Shown: positions 23,701 through 33,900, numbered from the stretch's first letter. The stretch: DNA of 53,997 nt from Schoenoplectus triqueter (GCA_964058805.1 CAXKVV010000468.1:1-53997), one strand, 5' to 3'. Numbers and translations: made by a program. Notes: generated from the letters alone by a model not told the origin.

Positions 23701-23830
23701 TGGTCCCGAAGAACATGAATAGTTTGCCCTCTGGGCTCTGTGCAGGCATGACGGTGTAGGGAGCAAGGTTGAAGTTTCCAAAGTATGCCATTTCCTGCAA
23801 AAACAAAAATACTTGAAAATCATTAGTCAT
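14768..23830 (-). CDS. Gag-pol polyprotein of Tat-lineage Ty3/gypsy element
   Basis: This is an intact 3,020-aa ORF. In order: a basic disordered N-terminus (to ~400), coiled coil (~405-455), gag core (~540-690), zinc knuckle-like CPYHRIIGHSIEDC (~815), aspartic protease with VDAGSS (D ~1180) and LLGRPW, an acidic repeat region with coiled coil, a second knuckle CPYHRILGHTIEEC (~1641), and RT with YVDD (~2128). Next is a Ty3 RNase H whose first acidic residue is lost (LYTTALDGS), then a second RNase H with YFDGAS (D ~2425), NNEAEYEAL, FGDSQL and EADALA. Integrase follows with a zinc finger and D,D-35-E (D ~2739, D ~2800, E ~2836). It makes virus-like particles, copies the RNA and inserts the DNA. 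The start may be M1 or M14: a splice-acceptor-like tttttgcag lies just before M14. Confidence 0.95.
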   Translation of the reverse strand: MTNDFQVFLFLQEMAYFGNFNLAPYTVMPAQSPEGKLFMFFGTIPQELTIYGPAPVAALTPATVQISIQDEEEESITLTPKGISNNIMASPTASPKRRRRPSKKMASKAAAQTARDSQASRKRALDAYQNQLVARPAVPVSNKFTALRIVAKNSATGQLRQAWEVPKPTPRPTQRPQRRQDKSQTPAEAIYKAHRALKQRKSVKNARSRRYVSRPNQSQGMAQPQAIASTPNPRRSIPKATPSTQQVWVPKGSQPTKPQSQTQPSKAGRSNAPPESVFNRLGQKSVFSRLGSRIPLNSLKITAPDQAKKKRRTARYEEHFSVNTISISYDTDPDTDGEVNMVQDDQSPPNQAHVTNTNKNNGRKGRPPKRVNPEGNSREGEDHNENPDLFDNEDDVEARPEMPIDEIEILKGHIEARDEELIRQRELIATMLKQNEELIKAVKSLQESQDANFKAGSSRQEGVHSTKSNHKGKQPVDSKPHPHRTIEVEAEPTGISRKEIQAMIAQQMQIAGGGYAIPPVKNCGHPYPAIYDLEEYPKGYVIPRFRTFSGEGNKDLNPEQHLAHFVASCGNTGGNDALLLRQFPQSLVGTAFQWYYSLENNSIRTWDEMADSFRARFVMVSDKINIADLASTKPKKGESMTDFINRWRNLSIKCDRTLTEDEAVNLIMKNIDGWMGMLLGVTKVNTFKDLLRSVSNMERMSPHTVPSFMNNRPQRGARAETKVAFTSLKDKMVANADTQGGSSSTNGNNYNKGPRPNPGGSSRSFESLKQKKSKPYSFRKDKVAQIFRGALKNGLTLPASKRPEDADKSDEPNFCPYHRIIGHSIEDCWVFKDWVEKAYKNGEITLPKGFLQSPSAHEQANTISHEEEKVPGQSCEDQEEQWTTHLSKKSIKMLKALKKEPGMKWKDDITPVVPPKPRVYYKVDQSQNQVLKKKKKHRNNKSKKNKIEEYEQGSPEVITLQHFISKEDWEKLTLGQKKEDVNEEINKEESEEIWGASCNMVYSSHDEDMPTLEEMFFPNDEGEASTSGTKNEECKAVLRSGTYIPERQAPKDSDKGKDKTLNKGKEVENPSKNPEKTRSTGEEYNVLAHLRKIPALLSIFDALMMSQDLREVLIQALQDPEKYKSYFVEQNMQEALFTAKRAACINFTDDDLLIGTVDHNRPLYITGNCGGQKIGRILVDAGSSINIMPLKTLKTITLDVKNLSDEKVIIHGFNQNSQKALGAITLNLQCGSLRAPTKFYVIDAETSYRALLGRPWLHSNQVIPSTLHQCLKYIENGKQKRIDGDVKPFGVHEIKFNDAQYFLPKSAVAPSRPMAKAGQKSFNKGPKFDTSSGEEEEVKFNIKPRGVRAQRPGRKSGEEAIFRFEQVAAYKAQIKPSEINASDSEEEVIFNFKPANTPQIQIIEATSGEDSEDSNNSSDTTSGEESGHDRQPWEEESDEEIIYHILKKPYKGPETDNESEESYMINTGPGSGRDNPVRPRPINEERSWRENFEGRVWNAIDEIRHQVENNRREVSEQWEVMQDIKTQHNEIMIMIENLQTAIYNSELLKEMTSEPRSGTPERQAPDSSKRVIVIVDESKGEETKAKQPTVMQTLKVKKSKPYSFLKNKTARIFEQALKSGLTLPVCKRPADIERASEGEFCPYHRILGHTIEECWVFKDLIEEGHRNGTIQLPKSFQQDPAPHNSNSKGKGVAYTISHTPVPSKPKVARRKPIKEIYRSNSVMNIEIEEEMAALEITVVPERHFKDLIPREVNHIQTLKTFVVPAKVERIKGKTIIHKAIIFYQSDSTQSLKNPDHNTWKKWVIEQESENATSGDAAFHPFGKELYKLAKRAKCLRDISKAEAKRFDELWNGGQNKVLGLDGKIKYTRGLGCCMTSVEMLDNETEEDNTPVLKNALKQLEKEPNTVDELAEINLGTKEDPRPTFISASLPEEVADRLKTFLRSYMDCFAWSYKEMPGLDPNVAVHYLKIDPTFKPIKQAPRRMRIELEEKVVEETKKLIDAGFIREEETPEWVASIVPVKKKNGQIRICVDFRDLNKACPKDDFPLPVTEIIIDHTSSYEVFSFMDGYAGYNQIKMAPEDERHTAFRTPIGIYCYKVMPFGLKNAGATYQRAMTKIFDDLIHKIVECYVDDLVIKAMSYEEHLQYLEVVFNRLREHALKLNPLKCAFMVSSGKFLGFVVRHRGIEIDPGKIKAITELSPPKNLKQLRSLQGQLAYIRRFIANLSGKIQPFTRLTKKNIPFKWDGECQRAFEEIKAYLLNPPVLAAPIPGKELILYTTALDGSLGALLAQENQDGNQNALYYLSRMMVGAEHGYSPIEKHCLALIFAVKKLRHYMLAHKIILISKVDPLKYLMTRSMLTGRLAKWAIILTEFDITYTPQKAIKGQALADFLAAHPIQDDSPLKCDFPDEETLHVEEGDPIWELYFDGASSIKPIAGPGVPTVRAGAGLVFVTPEGGIIRHSLALTEPCTNNEAEYEALIAGLELSLELGIKAVRIFGDSQLIINQIIGEYKVLKPELIQYHQKAMELMKKIPYVSIEKVTRAVNGEADALAKLAKELGEPTEPEIHIIVRNRRPLSLCQITDDASNENAGLGRIECQETMITEDDDWRQPFIKYFRHGTLPKDKRIADQLRKRVLRYAYVGNTLYRRSYDQLWLRCVSGHEAEQVMKEVHSGLCGAHQSGPKMKLKIKRMGYYWPTMVADCEEHARKCRMCQIHGPFIHQAPSPLHPTVASWPFNMWGTDIVGPIDPPTSRGHRFILAATDYFTKWAEAIPLKEVKASDVVKFFKTHILYRFGTPQRIISDNGTAFKSSKVYALAEQFNIDWRFSSIYNPRANGLAEAFNKTLINIMKKTVDGNQRDWDNRLQEALWAYRTTYRTPTQATPYSLAFGVEAVLPLEVELPSLRVAMQNDMTMDECQQLRLDELDAMDEKRLIAQQNLEIYQAKMARAYDKMARVRAFQQGELVLVLKRPIIGRHIGPKFSPNWEGPYVIEKVYEGGAYQLIDHEGERPMPPINGRYLKKYYT

Positions 23831-23893
23831 TTTAGCACATAGAAGACCACTTGTATCTCTTAAGTATTCTATTTGCCTCTCTCTTTCAGAGAT
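23826..23893 (-). repeat. Leader arm of inverted repeat around the PBS
   Basis: Read on the minus strand, this segment (gaaagagaga...cttaagagat...caagtggtc...taaaatg) matches the plus strand of the LTR at 24168-24239 at roughly 80-85% by eye. It includes the gag ATG. The two arms enclose about 274 nt with the primer-binding site. Confidence 0.85.
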
Positions 23894-23908
23894 AAGAGGA
23901 GAATCTAG

Positions 23909-23926
23909 GTCCCACCGGGCGTGCCA
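23909..23926 (-). promoter_or_regulatory. tRNA primer-binding site
   Basis: Five bases after the LTR end the minus strand reads tggcacgcccggtgggac, beginning with the TGG expected to pair with a tRNA CCA end. It is not the initiator-Met type (tggtatcagagc). I could not assign the tRNA with confidence. Confidence 0.75.
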
Positions 23927-24167
23927 GATCCTGTGCGACCCTTTTTCGCGCGCCGCCGCACCGCCGCCGGGCGATGGGTTCTGCGGAAGAAGGACACGGA
24001 GATCCCTCCCGAGCGTGCATCTGCGTGGGTGTCGGCCGATTCTGCCGATTAGAGATATTTGGATGCATATTCAGGGGGTTTTTAGTGATTGTGAGTTCTT
24101 GTAGATTCCGGTGGGCGCAAGCCCCCACCGTTAATTACCCTGGGCTACGAACCTCGAGGCACCTCTG

Positions 24168-24239
24168 GATCTTTGAAAGAGAGAAGCAAATAGTATAGTT
24201 AAGAGATGGGCAAGTGGTCGTCTAAGTTTATAAAATGGA
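24168..24239 (+). repeat. LTR arm of inverted repeat around the PBS
   Basis: This is the partner of 23826-23893, in inverted orientation and within the last 310 bp of the 5' LTR. The same arm in the 3' LTR (2595-2666) has no partner nearby, so the large fold would form only in RNA or DNA spanning the 5' LTR and gag start. Confidence 0.85.
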
Positions 24240-24247
24240 TCTACGGA

Positions 24248-24844
24248 AGATGAACCTACCAACAGACCGGTTCAATCTAGGGAAGACAAAACCTACAAAC
24301 AGATCGGTTTTATCCTGTGGTGGACGAACCTACAAACAGACCGGTTCAGTCCATGCCTCCTCGAGATGTAACCTTACCAACAGACCAGGTTAATCTCTTC
24401 ATAGGGGGCTTGAGGTGAGTCTATATACAGACCGACTCGACCTCCGTTGATCTAGAAGATAAACCTACAAACAGACCGGTTCAATCTTAACTAGTCAACA
24501 ACCAATCACACAAAATACAACTCGAAGCGCTGAGCCGGTTGATCTTGAGGTTGGTGAATCAGGAGAAGGGTGGATATAGCCCACGTATTTCTTCTCACCG
24601 ATCTTCTAGATCATGAATTCGTAGCACTAAGCCGATTCATAAACCTAGGAAACACAATTGCACACAATGTCAAACATGAAGCGCTGGGCCAGTTCAACAT
24701 TGAGGCATGTGTAAGTGAAGGAACCTACCTACAGACCGGTTCACATTCACTGTTTTGTGGATGAATCTACCAACAGACCGATTCAATCTCACATTCTCGG
24801 GGAATGAGTCGGGAGACAAACTCGTCGACGGACGAATTCAGTCT
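24248..24844 (-). repeat. LTR hairpin array 1, 5' LTR copy
   Basis: This is the same array in the 5' LTR, about 320-920 nt upstream of the LTR/PBS junction. It would lie in the untranslated leader of the genomic RNA. The g/a difference between the LTRs falls inside this interval but not in a recognised stem. Confidence 0.85.
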
Positions 24845-24859
24845 TGCCAGCTCAAACGG

Positions 24860-25508
24860 TCATGAATTACTTGTTCATGACACCGAGTCATTAAGATGTC
24901 ACTTCGCTCGGACATCGTAATGTTCTTCATCTTCAAAGTCGACATATCTCTCCATGCTGATGTCGTAGCTTTGGTCAATCTTCAACGAACGTCAAGATGT
25001 TCTTGTCTCGACTAATCATTCTACATGTTGCATTACTTGTGCAAAATTACTATGTAGCCCTACACCCCTTGTGTGAGCGTATTCAATCATGAGTTACTTG
25101 CTCATAGCAACGAGTCATTAAGATGTCACCTCTCTAGGACATCGTAATGTTCTTCTTCTTCAGAGTCGACGTATATCTTCATGTTAGTATCGTAGCTCTG
25201 GTTATTCTTCATCAAACATCAAGATGTTCCTGTCTCGATGTATCTTCTCAGGTTGCTATCGAAGCCTTAATCTTCTCACGTCAAGTTGTTCTTGTCTCAA
25301 CGTATTTTATTATTATTCATCAAATGTCAAGATGTTCTTGTCTTGACATATCTTTTCATATTGCTATTAAGTCCTTAATCATCCTACGTCAAAATGTTCT
25401 TGTTTCAACGTATTTTTATTATTATTCATCAAATGTCAAGATGTTCTTGTCTTGACATATCTTCTCATATTGCTATTAAATCCTACGTCAAGATGTTCTT
25501 GTCTTGAC
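24860..25508 (-). repeat. LTR hairpin array 2, 5' LTR copy
   Basis: This is the second array as it occurs in the 5' LTR, with the same spacing as in the 3' LTR. On the minus strand the ten-base loop reads acaagaacat and the seven-base loop caagtaa. Confidence 0.85.
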
Positions 25509-25630
25509 TAATCGTTCTAAATGTTGTGTGAATATTCTCATGTGACTCTACACTCCTTGTGTGAGCATTTTTTATTCATTTCAAAAATATGTAAAGCCTA
25601 TATAATACTTTCTATTATTATGCATTTATC

Positions 25631-25661
<31 letters not shown>

Positions 25662-28194
25662 TTGTTTATTCTATTTATCTATGTAGAAAATTATTTACAA
25701 AAATAATAAGAAAAGGGGGTAGCTATTAACTTAGAACTTTATTTATATTTTTGGGATTTTTATAATAGCTAAAATAGTAGAATTTTATTTTTATTATTTC
25801 TAAACTCTATTTATTCTATAGAAAATCACTTACAAAAATAAAATGGCTATGATTTTTTTATTTGTATTTTAAAATGTTTATAATAGCTAAGGTAATAGGA
25901 TTTTATTATTATATTCTATTATATTGAAATACTATTCATTATGTAAGAATCATTTACAAAATTAAAAGGTGATTAGCTATACTATTTTACTATTATTATT
26001 TTTATTATTTATTTCTTTTATTTTTAATATCTATAATAGCTAAAAGAAATCATTACTAATATTCTATCTTACTTATTATACTATTCATTATATCTATTTT
26101 TTTATTATTTCTATTTATTATCTATAGAAAGGTATAAGATTTTTTATTACTAATTGAAAATAGTCATAAGAGATGAAATTCATTATGTTTTTTTTTATTA
26201 CAACTATTATTTTTATTACATTTTATTCATCAAAAGTATATATTTTTATATTTGTAAAGAAATACAAAAGAAATACAATTCATATTACAAAACTATATTA
26301 TTATTCTTTATTGTAAAAGAAAATGTATTTATTACCATAGTAGTATATTTTGTATATTTTGTGCTATTTATTTTTATTATTCTTTTTACAGAAAATATCA
26401 ATATAATATCTATTATTATTATATATTTTTTTATTTATCAAAGAATATAGCTAATCTCATTATTTATTATAGCATATTATTATCATCATTATTATTTCAT
26501 GGAAAATCACTTGAAAAATCACTAAAATATATCTAGTTATTATTTATGATTTTTATTTGTATTTTTGGGATTTTTATAGTATTTAAAATGACAAGTCAAA
26601 TCTAGGTCAACTATATCAATATATGTAATGCATTTTGCTTTTAAAATGTTTTATTATGATTATATCTCTAAAACTGGAATATTATCATATAGGAAAATAG
26701 TATGAAAAATAAGAAAATTTTAGAAACAAATTTGAGTTAATTTGGGGTTTAGGAACATTTTCAAATCATTTATTTACTCTATATTATTACTATTCTGTTA
26801 TTATTTAATTAATGGGCCTAATCTGGGCCGCCAGATCTGTATCAAGATCAGCGCCTATCTTTTATTTAACTATATTCTTATTTGGGCCGCTGGATTCGCT
26901 TCAAGATTGATTCATATTAGATGAACGGCCCAGATCTATATCTATATTTCCATTTAATGTGACACTTTACTTCACTCGTCCGATCTCTTCAAGATTTACA
27001 CACGTGCGCCAATATCCGTGCTGCCGCGATTCTTTGACTCCCCAGTCAATGGCGTCTTCAAGATTCACGCTAACGGTGTCGCCGGCGACTGAGGCCACCC
27101 TACTCCGATCAGGCAACTACCCGAGCATCGCCTTATTGCAGGAAATCATTCTATAATCTCTGATTAGTGATCCATACGGTGAATCCCTCTGTACATTAGT
27201 GCCAGCTAGAACAAATTGGTACCATTCGGTACCGAATCACAAATCTCACAAATTCCATGAAATTAATCGTTATTTCTGACAATTGAGCACCTAATCCATA
27301 TCGTATATGCATACCAATGTGTTATAACATGATCAAGATCATTCAAATTGATTCTTATTCTTTTTATTCAGAATGCATAGTAATCTCTCTCGGTACCGGT
27401 TACAACACATACCAAATTCCTGTAATTCATATGTGTATACTATCATTAATGCACTCTATAAGCTTTATAATGTCTGCCTTAGTTGAAACAAACTCAATTA
27501 TACCTTCAATTACCATTGATTCTTGGACTGATACCCGATTTCCATAACAGAAAGCGACGACAGTGTTCAAACTTCAAATTAGTCGAGTTCTCAAGATTAT
27601 ATCTGAGATCAATCGACTTTAAATGACTCCATAGACTCTAATGCATATGATATTAACAGGGATCAAGATAATTCTCACTCAAAAATCAAGAATTGATCAA
27701 TGAATCTTGACTGTTACCGAGTTCTCAAGTTGAACTGAGATCAATCGATTTAACAGCCTTATTCATCAATCTCTAAGTAAAATTCATCAACAGAAATGAA
27801 AGATTTATATTATATAAACTTGCAATGCATGAAATGAAGAAGAAAATCATGAAAAAAAGGTTGAAATTCAAAGAAATTTAGAGACAGCACAGTAAAATGC
27901 TGATATCCAGTGGCAATTACATCTTTAAAGCTCCAATCTTCAAGAATTAAATCTACTAATCCTTAATTGGCAGATAATAGAGTATATAGCTTACCTCTAA
28001 ACAAGCAATTGAAGCAAAGGAATTGAGTTCTCAAGTTAAAACTGAGATCAATCAATTCTATCAAATCTCCCTCGGTTCTTGCCTCTTCTTTGCTTTCTCT
28101 CTCTCTCTAGACTTTATATGTAATCTCTAAAATGCTTCTTCTCTGTCTCTTGACTTCTGTATGCGTGTCTTTTTTAATTTCCATGGATTAGGGG

Positions 28195-28202
28195 TTTATA
28201 TA
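28195..28202 (-). promoter_or_regulatory. TATA-box candidate for the genomic RNA
   Basis: On the minus strand the site reads tatataaa followed by cccc, a strong plant TATA consensus. A start about 30 bp on, near 28165, would be followed by a purine-rich leader. Its twin in the 3' LTR is at 6622-6629. Confidence 0.4.
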
Positions 28203-30727
28203 GCAATAAAAGGGTGTACCAAAGGGGTTAGAGCTATACACCATCCATACACCAGTAATTGAGTTAGATTGGCTCATGAACATGGTTCTCCAATTCTGTT
28301 ATCCATTCTGTTGCGATGTGGGTCCCATTCAAGGAATCCAAAGCTTACTCCTTTCACTGTTGACTAAGTTTGACTCACATCTCATATGCTGCTAGAACCT
28401 TCTAGAACATCTAAACATACTATATATACTCACTCTAATGCATCTAGAGCATTCATTCATCCTCTGCCATTATTATCTTCTTCCAAAGCTCAAAGCTTTA
28501 TTACCCGATTCTATCTCTTGGCCAAAAACATAGCTCCTCCATTCAATTGCCAAACTTCACCATTTCAATATCATCGTGTGAGTGCATAGAGGCCATAAAT
28601 GCTGCCAATTCGAGTTTATAGCGCCAGGTTCTAACTTTCCTCAATTCACCCGATCTTGTCGTCTCATCTCAATTGTTCTTATTCAATGTTTAATTGTTGC
28701 TTTTTCTTTCATTTACAGCATCGCCTAGGTGATTAAGGTCTGCTTGTATCATCAATTTCAAGTTTAGACCTACGGATCAAAGTTCTTCATTAATCACCCG
28801 AGGTGATCATCCTCTCTCACTGCTCTATTCAGTTGTTCTTTTTCAATTTCAAGCATTAACCCTTTCTCTTCTATGCATGGATTACCTCTGGCTATAAGGA
28901 ATTCAAAGCTTTAAGCTCTAGAGAACTCAATTGGAGTTAATGGCGCCATCGGCCTCGGCAAGAAGAAGGAGAAAGAGAGGGAGGGGTGAAGGAGAAGAAA
29001 GAGAAAGAACTGCGCTCGGCGCAGAGAGCCTGCCACACATTGGGACCCACCGTCAGAGGTGCAGCGCAAATGATCCAGGTACACGCTTGCTTCACTCTCT
29101 TCGATTTAAATCTTCTGTTTAATACTACATAGGCATGGTGTATGGATGAATAAATGAACTGCCTGCTTAAATCTCTGACATATGGGCCCTAGATGTAAGT
29201 GTTATGACTCTAGGTCCACAGATCCAATCACCAATCGATTAGTCTATTGCTTAGTGTTAATGAAGCTGATCTGGCACACTCTGATAGGGCCACTTGCTTA
29301 ATCATCCCATTAATTATCTGCCATAGTATTCAATCCATGCTGAGGTGGCTCTGTAATGTAGTGCCATGTGGCTTAGTCCCCTGTGATGTGGCACCAATGG
29401 TTAGCTGCCATATGGCACTGAGGTGTTGAGGTGTGATGCCATGGTGTTGCCATGTGGCACTGGAAGGGTGAAGTGGCCCTATGGTGTAGAGCCATGTGGC
29501 ACTGGGGTAGTGAGATGGCCTCCTCTGGCTGTGCCATGTGGCACAGGGTTGGGTTAAGTGGACCTCTGGTGTGGTGCCATGTGGCACTAGGGTGATGAGG
29601 TGGCCCACTGGCTGTCTGCCACGTGGCACTAAGGTGGGGCCCACCTGTCAGTGACTCATACCTGGGTGGGGCCCACTTGCTGACATGGCCCAATGAGAGG
29701 CTGCCACGTGGCACACCCTCTCTCTTCGATTATTTTATACTTCCTGTGTTTCTTGTACCCAGTTTGTACCCAGAGCTGCTGTTATCCCCAACTTGCACCC
29801 AGGATTGCTCTGATCAAATCTCAGCCTTTGATTAATCTATTTAATCTGCCTTTATTTTCTCTGAATTTATTCTGATAGCTCCACTCATCCAAAAATTATG
29901 AAATTTTCACCAAAAATCCCTAAATTCATGATGATCATCCCTGTAATTTTTAATTCCATTTTTACCCCTCCTTCTCTGAATTAAAAATTCTTTTATTCAT
30001 AAAACCCTATTATTCTCTCTGAATTAATCCCTAATCTCAGTTATAGCTCTGTGTCTCTGCCAATTATCTCCCTCTTGCAGAAACCACCCTAACTAAATAC
30101 CAATTAGACTTATATTGATATTCATTAGGGCTTGATTTGATCAAATGCTGACTACTTATCAGCAATTAATACAAATCTAGACTTGATCAGATGGTTGCTC
30201 CCAGCTTTGGCACCTGATCAGTCTTGTGAAATTGACTTTCAATCCCTTAACATGAGGGTGACTTGGTCAAAGAACTGACTACTTATCAGTAATTGACACA
30301 AATCAAAGCATGGTTAGGTGGTTGCTCGCAGCTTTGGCACCAGGTCAGCCTTGAAAGCAAAATCACATTTGGAATTTCTCATGACTAGTTGCATCAAAAT
30401 GCTAGCTTGGCATTGACATCATTTCATGTAGTATAGGGATTATACTGCTTCAGCTCCTTTCTAGGGTTAGCTTCAAAGGCAGATTTCTAGGGTTCAATTC
30501 TGACCCTCTTCAATAGGTCACTGAGGTGTGGGGTCCACCTGTCAGTGAAAATGGTCACATGGGTGACTCATCAGATAGGCTATGCTGTTAGATTCATCTG
30601 CAAGGGACTGCCATGTGGGTCCCACTTGTCAGAAAAGGTATAATCACATGGTGACACCCAAGAGGTCTCCTCTCTCCCTCGATCTTCTTGGGTGTCACAC
30701 ATGCTGAGTAGATAGAGAATAGCGGGG

Positions 30728-30735
30728 TATTTATA
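30728..30735 (-). promoter_or_regulatory. Alternative TATA-box candidate in LTR
   Basis: The minus strand reads gagtataaatacccc here. If used, U3 would be only about 200 bp. The plus strand of the same site reads tatttata, so in the 3' LTR (9155-9162) it could also serve transcription toward the antisense gene. Confidence 0.35.
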
Positions 30736-30922
30736 CTCTTCACTTTGCGCTCAGCATTCCATTGTGGGACTAATGGATTTGTTCCGGGGTTATGCAGCGA
30801 CTTTTCCTGATCAGTGGGCCACCTTTCCACTGCTCTCTCTCTTCTCCCCCTTTCTTATGATTTATCATCAATTTATTTCATTTATTCATCTATTCATCCT
30901 TGAAATTTTTCAAGGGTAAACA

Positions 30923-30927
30923 CTGGT
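30923..30927. repeat. Target site duplication, right copy
   Basis: The second copy of ctggt follows the CA end of the right LTR. It restores the copia reading frame with the left copy. Confidence 0.95.
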
Positions 30928-33900
30928 CTTTACTGCGAATGAAAGGAGTCTCAATGGTTTTGTCAAGAACCTTCTCCCGAACAAAATGGCAAGCAACTTC
31001 GATATGCTTAGTTCTCTCATGAAAGACGGGATTTGAAGCAATGTGAATAGCAGCTTGATTATCGCAAAAAAGTTTGGTTGGCTTACTGTTCATGTCATAA
31101 CCCAACTCTCGAAGAAGCAACCGCAACCACACAATCTCGCTAGTTGCATTTGCCATTGCGCGATATTCTGCTTCTGCACTAGACCGTGCCACAACTGACT
31201 GCTTTTTGCTCTTCCACGTCACCAAGTTTCCTCCCACGAATGTGCAGAAACCATTAGTTGACCTTCTGTCAATCGGGTTACCTGCCCAATCAGCATCACA
31301 GTATCCCGTTATGTCGACGTTACCATTGTTCTTCATTAGAATTCCTCTTCCTGGTGCACTCTTCAAATACTTCAGAATTTGATTTATTAGCTCCATGTGT
31401 TCTTTCGTTGGTTTCTGCATAAATTGACTTACAAAACTCACAGAATAAGCAATGTCAGGTCGAGTAATAGTCAGATAAATTAACTTACCAACTAGTCGCT
31501 GGAACTGTCTAACATTTTCAAGTACTTCCCCATTAGTAACAAGTTTTCTATTGCAGTCCATTGGAACATTGGATGGTTTAACCCCTAACTTCCCGGTTTC
31601 TTTCAACAGATCCAATACGTACTTTCTCTGAGATAAGAACAAACCTTTATGAGAACGGGCTATTTCAATTCCAAGAAAATACCTCAAATAACCAAGATCT
31701 TTTATATCAAATTCTGTTCTTAAATGAGTTTTGAGAGCATCTATCCCAAGTTGATTACTTCCTGTAATCACAAGATCATCTACATAGATTAAGATGATGA
31801 CAATTCCTTTATTAGAGACAAAAGTAAACATCGATGAATCGGCTTCACTCTTTTTGTATCCAATTTTGGTCAAGGCGGAACTTAACTTACCGTACCATGC
31901 ACGAGGTGACTGTTTCAATCCATAAATAGCCTTTCTTAAACGACACACTACTTCTTTCTTTGGCACAAACAAACCCGGAGGTACATCCATGTAGACTTCT
32001 TCCTCAAGTTCTCCATGAAGAAAAGCATTTTTTACATCCATTTGAAACAAAGGCCAATCATGATTAACAGCTACAGACATTACAGTCCGAACAGTATTCA
32101 TCTTGGTTACTGGTGCAAAAGTTTCTTTATAATCTACCCCATAGGTTTGAGTGAATCCTCTTGCAACTAATCTGGCTTTATGTCTCTCAATTGACCCATC
32201 ACTATTGAATTTTGTTTTATATATCCATCGACAACCTACAGGTTTCTTACCCTCCGGTAACTGAACAATTTCCCATGTCTGATTTTTTTCAAGTGCTACT
32301 AACTCTTCTTTCATAGCCCTTTTCCAAATAACACTTTTATTTGCTTCCTCAAAATTTACTGGTTCATTTTTATCTTCAATGATGGTCAAAAAATTCCATA
32401 AATTTTCAGAAACTTTATCATACCTCACATGCTTGTCAATTGGATGATGGGTTGTGGAATAAGTGACAAAATCTCTCAACCGAGTAGATGTATGTACGGG
32501 TCGGTTCGACCTTCTGATATGGCCTGGTTCAGGTTCTGGTAACTCATCACCTTCTTCCAATGCTGCATCATGTTCATTTCTTGTGTTAATTTCATCTCCA
32601 GCTTCTTCTGGTAATTGATTAATCTGAACAGCCTCTGGTACTTGGCAATTTAGATCATCTCCATTACTGCCCATCGGAACTGGGGCCATTTCAGCAGTGA
32701 ACTCATTCAACTCTAGTTGCTCCCCCTGACTCTTGACTATATCTGAAAAGTACTGGTGTTTTTCATCAAATTCAATATCACGTGAAATATAAGTTTTCTT
32801 GGTATTTGGGTCAAAGCATTTATATCCCTTCTTGCTAGATGAATATCCAATAAAAACACATTTGCGTGATCTAGGATCTAATTTTCCTCCATCCTGTGAA
32901 TGAACATAACAGACACAGCCAAATATTCTCAAGTGGGAAAGACCAATTTTACGGTTGTATAAAACCTCTAGAGGACTTTTAAAATTCAAAACCCGACTAG
33001 GTAGCCTGTTTATCAAATAACATCCGGTAAGAACCGCATCAGCCCAATAATTCTTTGGTAAATTACCAGAAAACAAAAGTGCCCGGGTAACTTCTAATAA
33101 ATGTTTGTTCTTTCGTTCTGCAATCCCGTTCTGTTGAGGTGTACCGACACACGAAGTTTGGTGTGAAATGCCCATTTTTCTTAAAAAATCCTGAAAATCA
33201 TGATTTGTGTATTCTGTGCCATTGTCTGTTCTAAGGACTTTAACAGTTTTATTGAACTGGTTTCTAACCATACTGCAAAATTCTTGAAAAATCGTGTAAA
33301 CTTCACGTTTTGACTTAAGTAAATATAACCAAGTAGCACGACTTTTATCATAAATAAAAGTAACAAAGTATTTGAATCCTTCCTTTGAATCTACAGGAGC
33401 ATTCCCCCAAACATCCGAATGTACTAATTCAAACAATTCATTACTCTTATTGAAACGTTCAGGAAAGGGCAATTTATGTTGTTTAGCAAAATGACAGCAA
33501 TCACAACAACTAGAGTCATAATCTAAAGACATATTCAAAGAATGTAACACACGATCAGAGGGGTGTCCCAAACGATGATGCCACACTTGAGAAGATATAG
33601 ATTTCGGCCTTGTCACTGCACAGGCTGAAGAATTCAAGTTCACCACGTATAGACCATCTCTTAAGTAACCTTCACCAATCTTCTTCCCACAAACTCGATC
33701 CTGGAACATTACTTTCTGAGGAGTGAAAATCACATTATAATTCCAGAGATTAGTACATTTACTAACAGATAGTAAATTTGTCTTTAAATCCGGGACAATA
33801 ACGGCATCAATTTCTCTTTCAAACAGTTCAATTTTACCAGTTCCAGTAGTAGGTACAGCTGTCCCGTTGGCTACTATTACATGGGAATAAGGGGATTTTG

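Larger units (their letters stand above)
2359..30922 (-). mobile_element. Giant Ty3/gypsy element, Tat (Ogre/Retand-like) lineage
   Basis: The element is 28,564 bp: LTR 6,991 bp, internal region 14,582 bp, LTR 6,991 bp, bounded by TG...CA and a 5-bp target duplication. Sense is the minus strand. In that direction the order is 5' LTR, primer-binding site, gag-pol (3,020 aa), a 1.7-kb spacer with a tandem repeat, an antisense multi-exon PMD gene, a hairpin, and 3' LTR. The tandem RNase H domains after RT are the mark of the Tat lineage. Extra antisense ORFs have been reported in that lineage. The two LTRs stay in register over their whole length, and I saw a single substitution between them (3005 g versus 24578 a). 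The insertion is therefore recent and the copy looks autonomous. Confidence 0.95.
23932..30922 (-). repeat. 5' LTR of gypsy element
   Basis: This is the promoter-bearing LTR for gag-pol. Two TATA candidates on the minus strand are given separately. If the one at 28195-28202 is used, U3 is about 2.75 kb, and R plus U5 is about 4.2 kb and contains the AT-rich tract and both hairpin arrays. At 30922 the LTR abuts the interrupted copia RNase H codons. Confidence 0.95.

Noticed and set aside
30890..30922. Extension of the copia ORF to 30890
   Set aside because: The last codons are gypsy LTR sequence read through by accident.
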